The position numbers and the translations under genes are program-made. DNA of 45,869 nucleotides from Falsiroseomonas oryzae (GTDB lineage: Bacteria; Pseudomonadota; Alphaproteobacteria; Acetobacterales; Acetobacteraceae), in assembly GCF_027856955.1 (NCBI RefSeq), contig NZ_JAPSMD010000010.1:1-45869 (forward strand), read 5' to 3'. Positions 7,576 through 16,700 of this stretch are shown in pieces. Position 1 is the first letter of the stretch, and each line of letters opens with the position of its first letter. The notes below the pieces were generated by a model. That model made no database searches and had not been told where the DNA came from. It was given only the letters and a program-made list of their open reading frames with translations.

Positions 7576-8703
7576 ATGGCCCGCATCCTCACCACCCACG
7601 TCGGCTCTCTGCCGCGCAGCCAGATTGTCGCCGACCTGCTATTCGCGCGAGAGCGGGAGGAGCCGATCGCCCCCGCTGCCTACGAGGCTGCCATGGAGCA
7701 GGCGACGGCGGAGGTGCTTCGCCGGCAGAAGGCGATCGGCATCGACATCCCGTCGGATGGCGAGACCTCCAAGATCTCCTACGCGACCTACATCAAGGAC
7801 CGCCTGACCGGTTTCTCGGGCGACAGCCCGCGCCGCGTGCCCGCCGACCTGATGGACTATCCGGCCTATGCCGAGAAGATCGGCCGCTCCGGCGGCACGC
7901 CGACCTACCGGCGTCCGCGATGTACCGGGCCGATTGCGGTGAAGAGCATGGAGCCGCTGGCCCGCGACATCGCCGTGATGCGCGACGCCATGGAGGCGGC
8001 GGGCTACGCACAGGGCTTCATGAACAGCGCCTCGCCCGGCGTGATCGCGCTGTTCCAGCCCTCCGACATCCATCCCGATCTCGACAGCTACATGGCCGAC
8101 CTCGCGGAGGGGATGCGCCACGAATACGAGGCGATCGTCGCCGCCGGGCTGACGCTCCAGATCGACGCGCCCGATCTCGGGCTCGGCCGGCACATGCTCT
8201 ACCCGGATCTCCCGGAGGACGACTTCGTCAGGCGTGCCGGACGCCATGTCGACGTGCTCAACCACGCGCTGCGCAACATAGATCCCGCCTGCGTCCGGCT
8301 CCACATCTGCTGGGGCAACTACGAGGGGCCGCACACCCGCGACATCGCGCTGGCGCGCGTGCTGCCGGAACTGCTGCGCCTGCGGATCGGCGGCCTGCTG
8401 TTCGAGGCGTCCAATCCCCGCCATGCGCATGAGTGGACGGTCTGGCAGGACACGAAGCTGCCGCCCGGCTGGGTGCTGATCCCGGGATGCCTGGACAGCA
8501 CGACGAACTTCGTGGAGCACCCGGAACTGGTGGCGCAGCGCATCGCGACCTTCGCCCGCATGGTCGGGCCGGAGCGCGTGATCGCCGGCACGGATTGCGG
8601 CTTCGGCACCTTCGCCGGCTACGGCGCCGTGCATGGCGACATCGCCTGGGCGAAGCTGGAATCCCTCGTTGCCGGCGCGGCGATCGCCTCCGCGCGGCTC
8701 TGA
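7576..8703 (+). CDS. MetE C-terminal-domain (cobalamin-independent methionine synthase II) family protein
   Basis: The protein has 375 residues, about half of full-length MetE and equivalent to its catalytic barrel alone. It begins ARILTTHVGSLPR, the hallmark of this fold. The zinc ligands of MetE appear conserved: His243 and Cys245 (HICWGN), Glu277 (LLFEASN) and Cys341 (GTDCGFGTF). Relatives move methyl or alkyl groups between thiols and other donors; examples are core-MetE proteins and epoxyalkane:coenzyme M transferase. There is no N-terminal folate half, so the methyl donor is probably not methyl-tetrahydropteroyl-triglutamate. As last gene of the LacI-linked operon, it may demethylate or dealkylate the imported substrate. 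That role is inference. Confidence 0.88.
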   Translation: MARILTTHVGSLPRSQIVADLLFAREREEPIAPAAYEAAMEQATAEVLRRQKAIGIDIPSDGETSKISYATYIKDRLTGFSGDSPRRVPADLMDYPAYAEKIGRSGGTPTYRRPRCTGPIAVKSMEPLARDIAVMRDAMEAAGYAQGFMNSASPGVIALFQPSDIHPDLDSYMADLAEGMRHEYEAIVAAGLTLQIDAPDLGLGRHMLYPDLPEDDFVRRAGRHVDVLNHALRNIDPACVRLHICWGNYEGPHTRDIALARVLPELLRLRIGGLLFEASNPRHAHEWTVWQDTKLPPGWVLIPGCLDSTTNFVEHPELVAQRIATFARMVGPERVIAGTDCGFGTFAGYGAVHGDIAWAKLESLVAGAAIASARL

Positions 8704-8740
8704 GGGGCCAGCCGCTGCGGAAGCCGAGTCGGGACGCGGC

Positions 8741-10252
8741 TCAGCCGCGCATCCAGCCGAGCCAGTCCCACCAGGTGGCGGCGAGCAGCAGGATCACGCC
8801 GTAGCCGACCAGCGTGATCACCACGCCGGACCGGGTGAAGTCGCGGCCGGCGAAGGTGCCGGTGCCGTAGGCCACCAGGTTCTGCGGCGCGTTCACCACC
8901 AGCATGAAGCCGAAGGAGACGGCGAACTGCAGGATCATGGTCACGCCGAGCACGTTCACCGCGACGCCGGCCTTCGAGACCTCCTGCAGCACGGAGATGA
9001 CGATCGGGATGAACGCCGCCGCCAGCGCCGTGGCGGAAGCGAAGCCGAGATGGACGAGGATCAGGAAGGCCGACATCACTGCCACGATGACGAAGGGTGT
9101 GGCCGACTTCAGCGCGAACCAGTCCACGATCAGGTTGGCCAGCCATGGCGCGCCGCGCGTCGTCACCAGCGCCGTGCCGAGCGCGACGCCGACGCCGAAC
9201 AGCAGCAGCGTGCCCCAGGGCACCGAGGCCTGCGCCTGCTTCCAGCTCATCACGCCGAGGCCCGGCAGCAGGAGCAGGGCGATCGCGATGATCGTGCTGC
9301 TGGCCGTGTCGAGGCCGTGCAGCCGGCCTTCCGTGGCCCAGGTCAGCAGCAGCCCCGCCCCCACGATCAGCGTCCGCCATTCGGGCCCGGTCATCGGGCC
9401 GAGGCGGCCCAGGTCGGCGCGGATCGCTGCGGTGCCGCCCTCGATGCTGTCCACTTCCGGCTTGTGGAAGCGCCACAGGATGAAGCCGACGGCCGGTGCC
9501 ATGATCAGCCAGAAGGGCAGGGCGGCGACCAGCCAGTCGAACCAGGTGACCGAGGCGCCGAGAAGCCGCTGCGTGAAGCCGAGCATGGTGGCGTTCTGGG
9601 CGGCCGCGGTCAGCACACCGACGTTCATGACGGAGCAGACCTGCGCCGAGCCGATCATCAGCAGCGCTGCCAGCCGTGACTCGCGCGGGATGCCGAAGGC
9701 GGCGATGATGCCGAGAACGATCGGGACCACGGCGGACACGCGCGCGGTGGCGGAGGGCACGAGGAAGGCCAGCAGGATGCCGACCACGATGGTGCCCGCG
9801 AAGACGGCGCGCGTGCCCGAGCCGACGCGCGAGAGCGTGGCCAGCGCGATGCGTCGGTCCAGCCCCGTGGCGGTGACCGCCGCGGCGAAGACCAGCGCCG
9901 CGCCCACCAGGACGACGGCGTTGTTCGCGAACCCCGCGATGGCCCAGTCGCGCGCCCGCGCGAAGCCGACCCGCTGCGCCGCGTTCTGCAGGTCGGGCGC
10001 GGTGCCGAGCAGAAGGATGATCGCCGCGGCGATCAGCACCGCGCTCACGGTGCTGTCCACCGCTTCGCTGACCCACAGGATCACCGCGAAGATCAGGATC
10101 CCGATCGCCCGCTGCCCGGCGACGGGGAGGCCCTCGAAGGGCGGAAGGGCCGAGAAGGCCAGCATTGCTGCGACGGCCAGGACCAGGCCGAGCAGCTTGC
10201 CGCTCCATGCCCCAGACGGCTTGGCTTCCCGGCTGGCCGTGGTGGTCGCCAT
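8741..10252 (-). CDS. SLC13/DASS-family anion symporter
   Basis: This 503-residue inner-membrane protein has roughly a dozen hydrophobic helices. Family features include VLWVSEAVDSTVSAVL near the N-terminus, the re-entrant-loop region with SAQVCSVMNVGVLTAAAQNA, and the C-terminal NAPQNLVAYGTGTF, the DASS signature in which TPxN-like loops bind Na+ and carboxylate. Members import di- or tricarboxylates or sulfate with sodium. ATG 10252 has a GGGGGAG ribosome site 6-7 bases upstream. The gene lies downstream of the M20 amidohydrolase on the same strand, but a strong hairpin separates them. It could take up acids or acyl-amino acids used by the neighbouring hydrolases. Confidence 0.9.
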   Translation of the reverse strand: MATTTASREAKPSGAWSGKLLGLVLAVAAMLAFSALPPFEGLPVAGQRAIGILIFAVILWVSEAVDSTVSAVLIAAAIILLLGTAPDLQNAAQRVGFARARDWAIAGFANNAVVLVGAALVFAAAVTATGLDRRIALATLSRVGSGTRAVFAGTIVVGILLAFLVPSATARVSAVVPIVLGIIAAFGIPRESRLAALLMIGSAQVCSVMNVGVLTAAAQNATMLGFTQRLLGASVTWFDWLVAALPFWLIMAPAVGFILWRFHKPEVDSIEGGTAAIRADLGRLGPMTGPEWRTLIVGAGLLLTWATEGRLHGLDTASSTIIAIALLLLPGLGVMSWKQAQASVPWGTLLLFGVGVALGTALVTTRGAPWLANLIVDWFALKSATPFVIVAVMSAFLILVHLGFASATALAAAFIPIVISVLQEVSKAGVAVNVLGVTMILQFAVSFGFMLVVNAPQNLVAYGTGTFAGRDFTRSGVVITLVGYGVILLLAATWWDWLGWMRG

Positions 10253-10324
10253 CGCATGCTCCCCCTGAGCGCAGGCGGGCAGACTAGGTGGACGCGATGC
10301 CGCGCACCTTGCGCCGCATCAAGT

Positions 10325-10348
10325 CCCGCCGGCGGCAGCGCCGGCGGG
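10325..10348 (-). terminator. Strong GC hairpin downstream of the M20 gene
   Basis: CCCGCCGGCG (10325-10334) and CGCCGGCGGG (10339-10348) form a perfect 10-bp stem with the 4-base loop GCAG. An outer GTCCCG/CGGGAC pair (10323-10328, 10351-10356) offers an alternative longer fold. The hairpin begins a few bases past the stop of the M20 gene on the minus strand and precedes the SLC13 gene. No T-run follows, so termination may be partial or Rho-assisted. Confidence 0.5.
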
Positions 10349-10356
10349 CCCGGGAC

Positions 10357-11781
10357 CTATTCGGCGAGCGACATGCCCAGCGCCGGCTTCGCGTCGGGCG
10401 GAAGCGGGCTCTGATAGGGCCTGCCGCCCGTGCGGGCGGCATGATCGGCCTTGGCGGCGGCGATCAGCTGGGGGTTGCGGATCGCGTCCACCGCCGTGCC
10501 CGCCATCACCTTCGCCACATGCACCATGCCGGTATGGGCCGCCGGGGCCTTGCCCTGCGCCACGACCTGCCAGGAATGGCCGGGCGTGCCGATGGCATAG
10601 GTCGCGCCCCGGGCCTGCACCGTCGGCACCTTCCAGGAGACGTCGCCGACATCGGTGGAGCCGACCATGCCAGCGCCCTTTGCGCCCAGCGGTACGATCA
10701 GGTCGCAGAGCGACTTGCCCTGCTCCGGTGTGACGCCCTGGCGACGATAGGCCGAGAGAATGTCCTCCTCGCGAAGGGTCTTCTGGATCGCCGCGGCGTA
10801 GGCGCGGTCCTCCTCGGTGAACTGCGGCGGCCCCAGGCGCTCGAAGTTGCCGTGCATCGCCTGCTCCAGCGGCGTGTTGCCCAGCAGGTTGGAGACGGCG
10901 GAGATGACCTGCGTCTCCACCGTCGTCTCCGTCATCAGCGCGGCGCCGTCGGCGATCTTGCGCACGCGTGCGACGAGGCCTGTGAGCTCCTCCAGGTTCC
11001 GCGCGCGGATGAGGTAGCGGACCTTGGTGCGGGACTGCACCACGTTCGGCGCGATGCCGCCGGCGTCCAGGTAGGCGTAGTGGATGCGGGCGTCGGATGG
11101 CATGTGCTCCCGCATGTAGTTCACACCGACATTCATCAGCTCGATCGCGTCCAGTGCGGAGCGGCCGAGATGCGGGCCGGACGCCGCATGCGCTGCGCGG
11201 CCGGTGAAGCTGAAGTCGATGCGCGTGTTCGCCAGGCTCGACGGCTCGTTGACGCCGGAGAAGCAGGCCGGGTGCCAGGAAATGGCGATGTCCACGTCGT
11301 CGAAGGCGCCGTCGCGCACCATGAAGCCCTTGGCAGCGCCCCCTTCCTCCGCCGGGCAGCCGTAGTAGCGCACGCGCCCCGGCAGGTTGTTCGCCTTGAG
11401 CCAGTCCTTCACGGCTGCCGCTGCAAGGAGGCTCGCCGCGCCCAGTACGTTGTGGCCGCAGCCATGCCCCGCGGTCTCGCCCGGCACCGGCTTCGGCTCG
11501 GCGATGCCGGCTTCCTGGCTCAGGCCGGGCAGCGCATCGTACTCGCCGAGAATGGCGATGACCGGCCCGCCCTCGCCGGCCTCGCCCATCACCGCCGTCG
11601 GAATCCCGGCCACCTCGCGCGTGATCCGGAAGCCCTCGGCCTCCAGCATGGCAGTGTGCTCCGCGACCGAGCGGTGCTCGTTGTAGCAGAGCTCCGGCAT
11701 GCCCCAGACGCGGTCGCTGAGCCCCGCATAGGCCTCGCGCCGGTCATCCACCAGCCGCCAGATTTGCTCGTCGTTGCGCAT
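10357..11781 (-). CDS. M20-family amidohydrolase, AbgB-like
   Basis: This 474-residue cytoplasmic metallohydrolase resembles the AbgB subunit of p-aminobenzoyl-glutamate hydrolase. Metal and catalytic residues are visible: Asp82 in GEYDALPG, His106 and His110 in GHGCGHN, Glu145-Glu146 in CPAEEGGAAKG, and His170 in SWHPACF. The lid-domain segment GRAAHAASGPHLGRSALD follows. These enzymes cleave amide bonds of N-acyl amino acids or aminobenzoyl-glutamate. ATG 11781 is preferred over a longer frame because GGGAG lies about eight bases upstream. It is 22 bases downstream of the M28-like gene on the same strand, so the two probably form an operon serving breakdown of N-acylated or peptide-like compounds. 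Confidence 0.9.
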   Translation of the reverse strand: MRNDEQIWRLVDDRREAYAGLSDRVWGMPELCYNEHRSVAEHTAMLEAEGFRITREVAGIPTAVMGEAGEGGPVIAILGEYDALPGLSQEAGIAEPKPVPGETAGHGCGHNVLGAASLLAAAAVKDWLKANNLPGRVRYYGCPAEEGGAAKGFMVRDGAFDDVDIAISWHPACFSGVNEPSSLANTRIDFSFTGRAAHAASGPHLGRSALDAIELMNVGVNYMREHMPSDARIHYAYLDAGGIAPNVVQSRTKVRYLIRARNLEELTGLVARVRKIADGAALMTETTVETQVISAVSNLLGNTPLEQAMHGNFERLGPPQFTEEDRAYAAAIQKTLREEDILSAYRRQGVTPEQGKSLCDLIVPLGAKGAGMVGSTDVGDVSWKVPTVQARGATYAIGTPGHSWQVVAQGKAPAAHTGMVHVAKVMAGTAVDAIRNPQLIAAAKADHAARTGGRPYQSPLPPDAKPALGMSLAE

Positions 11782-11803
11782 CGAGATGCTCCCGCGTGCC
11801 TGT

Positions 11804-13552
11804 TCAGTCCAGTGCCGATTCGACCAACCGCGATGCCTCGCGCAGCGCCGCGACGTAGCGGTTCCGGCCGCGCAGCATCTGGGTCCTGGCGAAGCCCAGC
11901 ATCTGCCCGTGATGCCGCGCAAGCTCCGTCGCCACCGCCAGGCAGGGCAGGGGCGGTGCCGTGTAGGCGGGATCATGCGTGAAGCGCGGCCCGGTGGTGA
12001 AATTCACGGGCACCAGGATGCGCGCCAGGCGCTTCAGCACGGCATTCGCGCGCGCCGCGGGCACCTTCCCCGAGGAAGCGTCCGCCTGCAGTCGTTGCAC
12101 CGCGACGCGGAATGCCTCGGTCGCCTCGACCGCCGGCGTCAGGTCCGCATGGTCGCCGGCCGCCTGCGCATAGCGTGCGACCGTGGCCGCGAACTCCTCG
12201 GCGGTGGCCGTGAAGTCGAAGGGCAGGACCTCCGGCTGTGTCACGCGCAGCACCGACAACAGGTAGATGCGGATGTCGCGCAGCAGATTGTCGCGGTCGG
12301 CAATCTCGATCGTGTCGTTCTCGGTATGCCAGGCGATGTTCCCGCCGCAGCCCGAGACCTCGTAGTAGCCCTTCTCCGCCAGCAGCGCCGCCGGCATGGT
12401 GGAGCTCAGCATGTAGAAGCTGGTGATGCCGATGTTCGAGAAGCTGTAGTCGCCGGCCTGCTTCGGCCGCTTCGTGCCGAACGGCGCATCCGGCACGACA
12501 TCCTTGATCACGCGTTCGACCAGCGCGCGCGTTTCCGACATTGTCGTCGTGTCGTGGAAGCTGCTGGCCCAGCGGCAGCCCGGGCTGTCGCAGTTCACCT
12601 GCGCCACGCAGTGCTCGTCCAGTTCGATCGCGAACGCATCGGCATACCAGGTGCTGCCGGCGTAGCGCCCGGTGGAATGGCCTGGCCACCAGCAGATCCG
12701 CACGCCGCGCCGCAGCCCCGCCCGCTCGGCCCACAGGATCCGCGCGATCTCCAGCAGGGTCGCGTTGCCGGTGGCATTGTCGCCCACGCCGACATCCCAG
12801 GAATCGTAGTGGCCGTGCAGCAGCACGAAATCGCCGGTGCCGTCCGTGCCGGGGATGTCCACGACGGGTACGATTTGCGGGAACAGGCCCTCCAGCAGCT
12901 CGCTCCGGATCGTTGCGGTGCCGCCCGCCGCGGCCACGGCGCGCAGCGCCTCGCCCGAGGCCTTGTTCACAGTCGCCATGGGGATCTTCGGCTTGCGCGG
13001 CAGGTCGTCGAGGTCGGGCGTGCCCCAGATGGTCGTGCAGGTGCCCCAGTGGACGTCCACGCCGGGATTGGCCGCGATCACGCCGAGCCCGCCCCACTCC
13101 TCTACCAGGGAAGCGATCGCCGGGTTGCCGAACCCCTCCGTCAGCAGGATGCGGCCCGCCACCTTCGCCCGCGCATCCGCCTCGTCCCGCACGGCGCCGC
13201 CGAACAGCTCCGCGATGTCGCGCGAGTAGGAGCGCAGCGCCTTCGGATTGGCCGGCAGATGGACCAGTGGCGCCGTGCGGCCTTCCGGGACTGGCAGCGA
13301 GGAAGTCGGAGGCTTGGCGCGGTGCGTGACGCCGCCCGCCTCCACCGAGGCCGAGAGCGGCACGGCGAGGTAGATCTCCGGCTCGTGGAGCGTGACCGGC
13401 ACGCCCAGCGCGCGCAGCCGGTCGGCGATCATGCCGCCGGCACGGTTCACGTCCTCCGGCATCCAGCGCGGGGTGCGGGAGAAGGCTTCCACGAGCTCCC
13501 AGGGCGCATCCAGCGAGACCTGGTTCAGCAGCCGATCCTCGAACGCCGTCAT
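11804..13552 (-). CDS. M28-like zinc aminopeptidase family protein with altered catalytic Glu pair
   Basis: The 582-residue protein has an M28 peptidase domain with a PA-like insert at about residues 90-215, where the metal site resumes. His248 and Asp250 (HGHYDSWD), Asp258 (VGDNATGNATLLE), Asp322 (NCDSPGC) and His409 (AWHTENDT) match M28 metal positions. The usual Glu-Glu pair (general base plus zinc ligand) is His292-Ser293 in WWPGHSTGRYAGS, although the surrounding motif is intact. It may be a hydrolase with a remodelled site or a non-classical amidase. No signal peptide is seen, so a cytoplasmic location is likely. It is divergent from the hydantoinase fusion gene across 210 bases and leads the short minus-strand operon with the M20 enzyme. 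Confidence 0.85.
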   Translation of the reverse strand: MTAFEDRLLNQVSLDAPWELVEAFSRTPRWMPEDVNRAGGMIADRLRALGVPVTLHEPEIYLAVPLSASVEAGGVTHRAKPPTSSLPVPEGRTAPLVHLPANPKALRSYSRDIAELFGGAVRDEADARAKVAGRILLTEGFGNPAIASLVEEWGGLGVIAANPGVDVHWGTCTTIWGTPDLDDLPRKPKIPMATVNKASGEALRAVAAAGGTATIRSELLEGLFPQIVPVVDIPGTDGTGDFVLLHGHYDSWDVGVGDNATGNATLLEIARILWAERAGLRRGVRICWWPGHSTGRYAGSTWYADAFAIELDEHCVAQVNCDSPGCRWASSFHDTTTMSETRALVERVIKDVVPDAPFGTKRPKQAGDYSFSNIGITSFYMLSSTMPAALLAEKGYYEVSGCGGNIAWHTENDTIEIADRDNLLRDIRIYLLSVLRVTQPEVLPFDFTATAEEFAATVARYAQAAGDHADLTPAVEATEAFRVAVQRLQADASSGKVPAARANAVLKRLARILVPVNFTTGPRFTHDPAYTAPPLPCLAVATELARHHGQMLGFARTQMLRGRNRYVAALREASRLVESALD

Positions 13553-13762
13553 CGCCCTGTTCCTGCCCTGCGCATCGCTTCCGGCAGCTCAGGCTGGCAC
13601 CGGCGCGCACGGCAGGGAAGCCGGCGCGCGGGCGTTTTCGTGGGCGGCACCTCTGGTCAGTGCCATCCCGGCTGGCGCATGCTGCGACGGCACGGCGCGG
13701 CGCGAGGTGCCGCCCCATCGGGCTGCGGGCCCGGATGCATGGCGTCGAGGAGCCTGGACGAG

Positions 13763-16700
13763 ATGAGCGCACGCTGGCGGATCGGCTTCGACATCGGCGG
13801 CACCTTTACCGACTTCATCCTGGCCGATGCCGAGGCCGGCTCCATCCGGCTGCACAAGTGCCTGACGACGCCGGCCGATCCTTCCATCGGCGCTCTGGAG
13901 GGGCTGGCCGCGGTGACCGCCGCAGCGGGCATCGCCCTGTCCGATGTCGGCGAGATCATCCACGGCACCACGCTGGTGACCAACGCGATCATCGAGCGCA
14001 AGGGCGCGCGGCTCGGCCTGCTGGCGACCGAGGGCTTCCGCGACCTGCTGGAGATGGGCACCGAGCAGCGCTACGACATCTACGACCTGTTCCTGCAGTA
14101 TCCCGAGCCGCTCGTGCCGCGGCGCCATCGCCTCGGCGTGCCGGAGCGGATGGATCGCGACGGGCGCGTGGTGACGCCGCTGGACGAGGCCGCAGTAGCG
14201 GCGGCAGCGCGCCGCCTGGCGGCGGAGGGCGTGCAGGCCGTCGCCGTCTGCTTCCTGCACAGCTACGCCAACCCGGCGCATGAGCGCCGTGCCGCCGAGA
14301 TCGTGCAGCGCGAGGCACCGGGCCTCGCCGTTTCGATCTCCTCCGACGTGGTGGCGGAGCTTTGGGAGTACCAGCGCACTGTCACGACCTGCGCCAACGC
14401 CTATGTGCAGCCGTTGATGGACCGCTACGTGACGCGGCTCGAACGCGAATTGTGGGCGCGTGGCTTCCGTGGCGCGTTGCGGCTGATGCATTCCGCTGGC
14501 GGCCTCGTCTCCCCCGCGGCGGCGCGGGCCTTCCCGATCCGGCTGCTGGAATCCGGGCCGGCCGGCGGCGGCCTCGCGACCGCGCTGTTCGGCACGCGGG
14601 CGGGGCACCGGGACGTCATCTCCTTCGACATGGGCGGCACAACCGCCAAGGCCTGCCTGATCGAGGACGGGCGCACCGACATCGCCGCGATGATGGAGGC
14701 GGCGCGGGTGCACCGCTTCAAGAAGGGCTCCGGCCTGCCCATCAAGGCGCCGGTCATCGACATGATCGAGATCGGCGCGGGCGGCGGGTCCATCGCGCGC
14801 ATCGACGAGGTCGGCCTGCTGCGCGTCGGCCCACACTCCGCCGGCGCCGACCCGGGGCCGGCCTGCTATGGGCGCGGCGGGACGGAACCAACCGTCACGG
14901 ACGCCAACCTGGCGCTCGGCTGGTACGACCCGGGCTTCTTCCTCGGCGGCCGCATGGCGCTGGACGTCGCGGCGGCGGAGCGCGCGCTGGGGACCCTCGG
15001 CGCCCGGCTGGGATTGTCGCAGGTGGAGACCGCCTGGGGCATCGCGAAGGTCGTCACCGAGAGCATGGCCGCCGCCGCGCGCGTGCACCTGGTGGAGAAG
15101 GGCAAGGACCCGCGGCGCTATGCCATGGTGGGCTTCGGCGGCGCCGGCCCGGCCTATGCCGCGATGGTCGCCCGGGCGCTCGGCGTGCGGGAGGTGATCG
15201 TGCCGCCCGCATCCGGCGCAGCCTCGGCGCTCGGCTTCCTGGTCGCGCCGCTGTCCTTCGAGCAGGTGCGCTCCATGCCCGTCGTCTTCGCTCCGGGCTT
15301 CGATGCGGCGGCGGTCAACCGCGTGCTGGCGGACCTCGAGGCCGAGGGGCGCCGGCTGCTGGCGGAGGCCGGCGTGCCGGAGGCCGAGATACGCGTGGAA
15401 CGCGCCGCCGACATGCGGTTGGTCGGCCAGGTGCACGAGATCGCCGTGCCGCTGCCCGCAGGCCCGCTGGACGAGGCACGCCTCCCTGAGATCGCCGACG
15501 CCTTCGCCCGTTCCTATACCGCGCGCTACACGGCGGTGTTCCAGGGCGCGCGGCTCGAGGCCATCTCCTTCCGCGTGCGCGTCGTCGGCCGGGAGCCGAC
15601 GCTGGCCTTGCAGCAGGCGGGCGCGGACGCAGAGGGGCGCCCGAAGCGGAAGGGCAGCCGCCGCGCCTGGTTCGACGGCGCCTGGCACGAGGCTTCCGTC
15701 TGGGACCGTTACGCCCTGCAGGAAGGCGACCGCATCAAGGGCCCTGCCATCGTCGAGGAACGCGAGGCCACCACCATCGTGCCGCCGGGCGACGTGCTGC
15801 AGGTGGATGCCGGCGGCAACCTGCGCATCGCCGTCGCGTCCGCGCCGATCCCCGATGCCGTCGTCACTCGCGACATGCCGCTGGACGAGGCGATGGCACG
15901 GATCGAGGCCGACCCGATCGCGCTGGAGATCATGTGGTCGCGCCTGGTGACGGTGGTGGAGGAGATGTGGCTCACGGTCTGCCGCACCGCCTTCAGCCTG
16001 ATCATCAGCGAGGCGCAGGACTTCGCCTGCGAATTGCTGGACCCGGAAGGCGAGACGCTGGCCCACAGCCCGCGCGCGATGCCGGTGTTCAACCTGACCG
16101 TGCAGCGCGCCGCCCGCGCCCTGCTGAAGCGCTTCCCGCCGGAGACGCTGAAGCCCGGCGACGTGCTGATGACCAACGACCCTTGGCTTTGCGCCGGGCA
16201 CCTGCACGACCTCGCCATCGCGACGCCGGTCTTCAAGGACGGGCGCATGGTCGCGCTGATGACCTGCGTCGGGCATGTCTCCGACATTGGCGGCACCAAG
16301 GACCACCTCCGCGCACGCGAGGTGTACGAGGAGGGATTGCAGATCCCGCCGATGAAGCTGGTGCGCGCCGGGGTGCCGAACGAGGACCTGTTCACGCTGA
16401 TCGAGGAGAACGTCCGCAACCCCTGGCAAGTGCTGGGCGACATCCACTCCATGGTCGCCGCCAACGCGCTGGGGGCGGAGAGGCTGCTGGCCTTCATGGA
16501 CGAGTACGGCATGCACGACCTGAAGGCGCTTGCCGCCGTCGTGCAGAACCGCGCAGAGGCGGCGATGCGCGACGCGATTCGCGCCATCCCGGATGGCGTC
16601 TACACCTCCACCATCAGCAACAACCCGCTGGGCGAGGTGCTGACCTATCCCCTGAAGGTCACGGTGGACGGCGACTCGATCGAGCTGGACTTCGAGGGAA

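Noticed and set aside
8735-8749. CGCGGC/GCCGCG hairpin between the MetE-like gene and the SLC13 gene
   Set aside because: The stem is only 6 bp, with no T-tract, and overlaps the SLC13 stop codon; too weak to call a terminator.
11774-13762. Open frame continuing upstream of the HyuA-HyuB fusion, adding more than 600 residues
   Set aside because: It is antisense to the M28-like and M20 genes and has low-complexity Arg/His-rich content typical of a shadow frame. HyuA homology begins right after ATG 13763, which has GAGGAG upstream.
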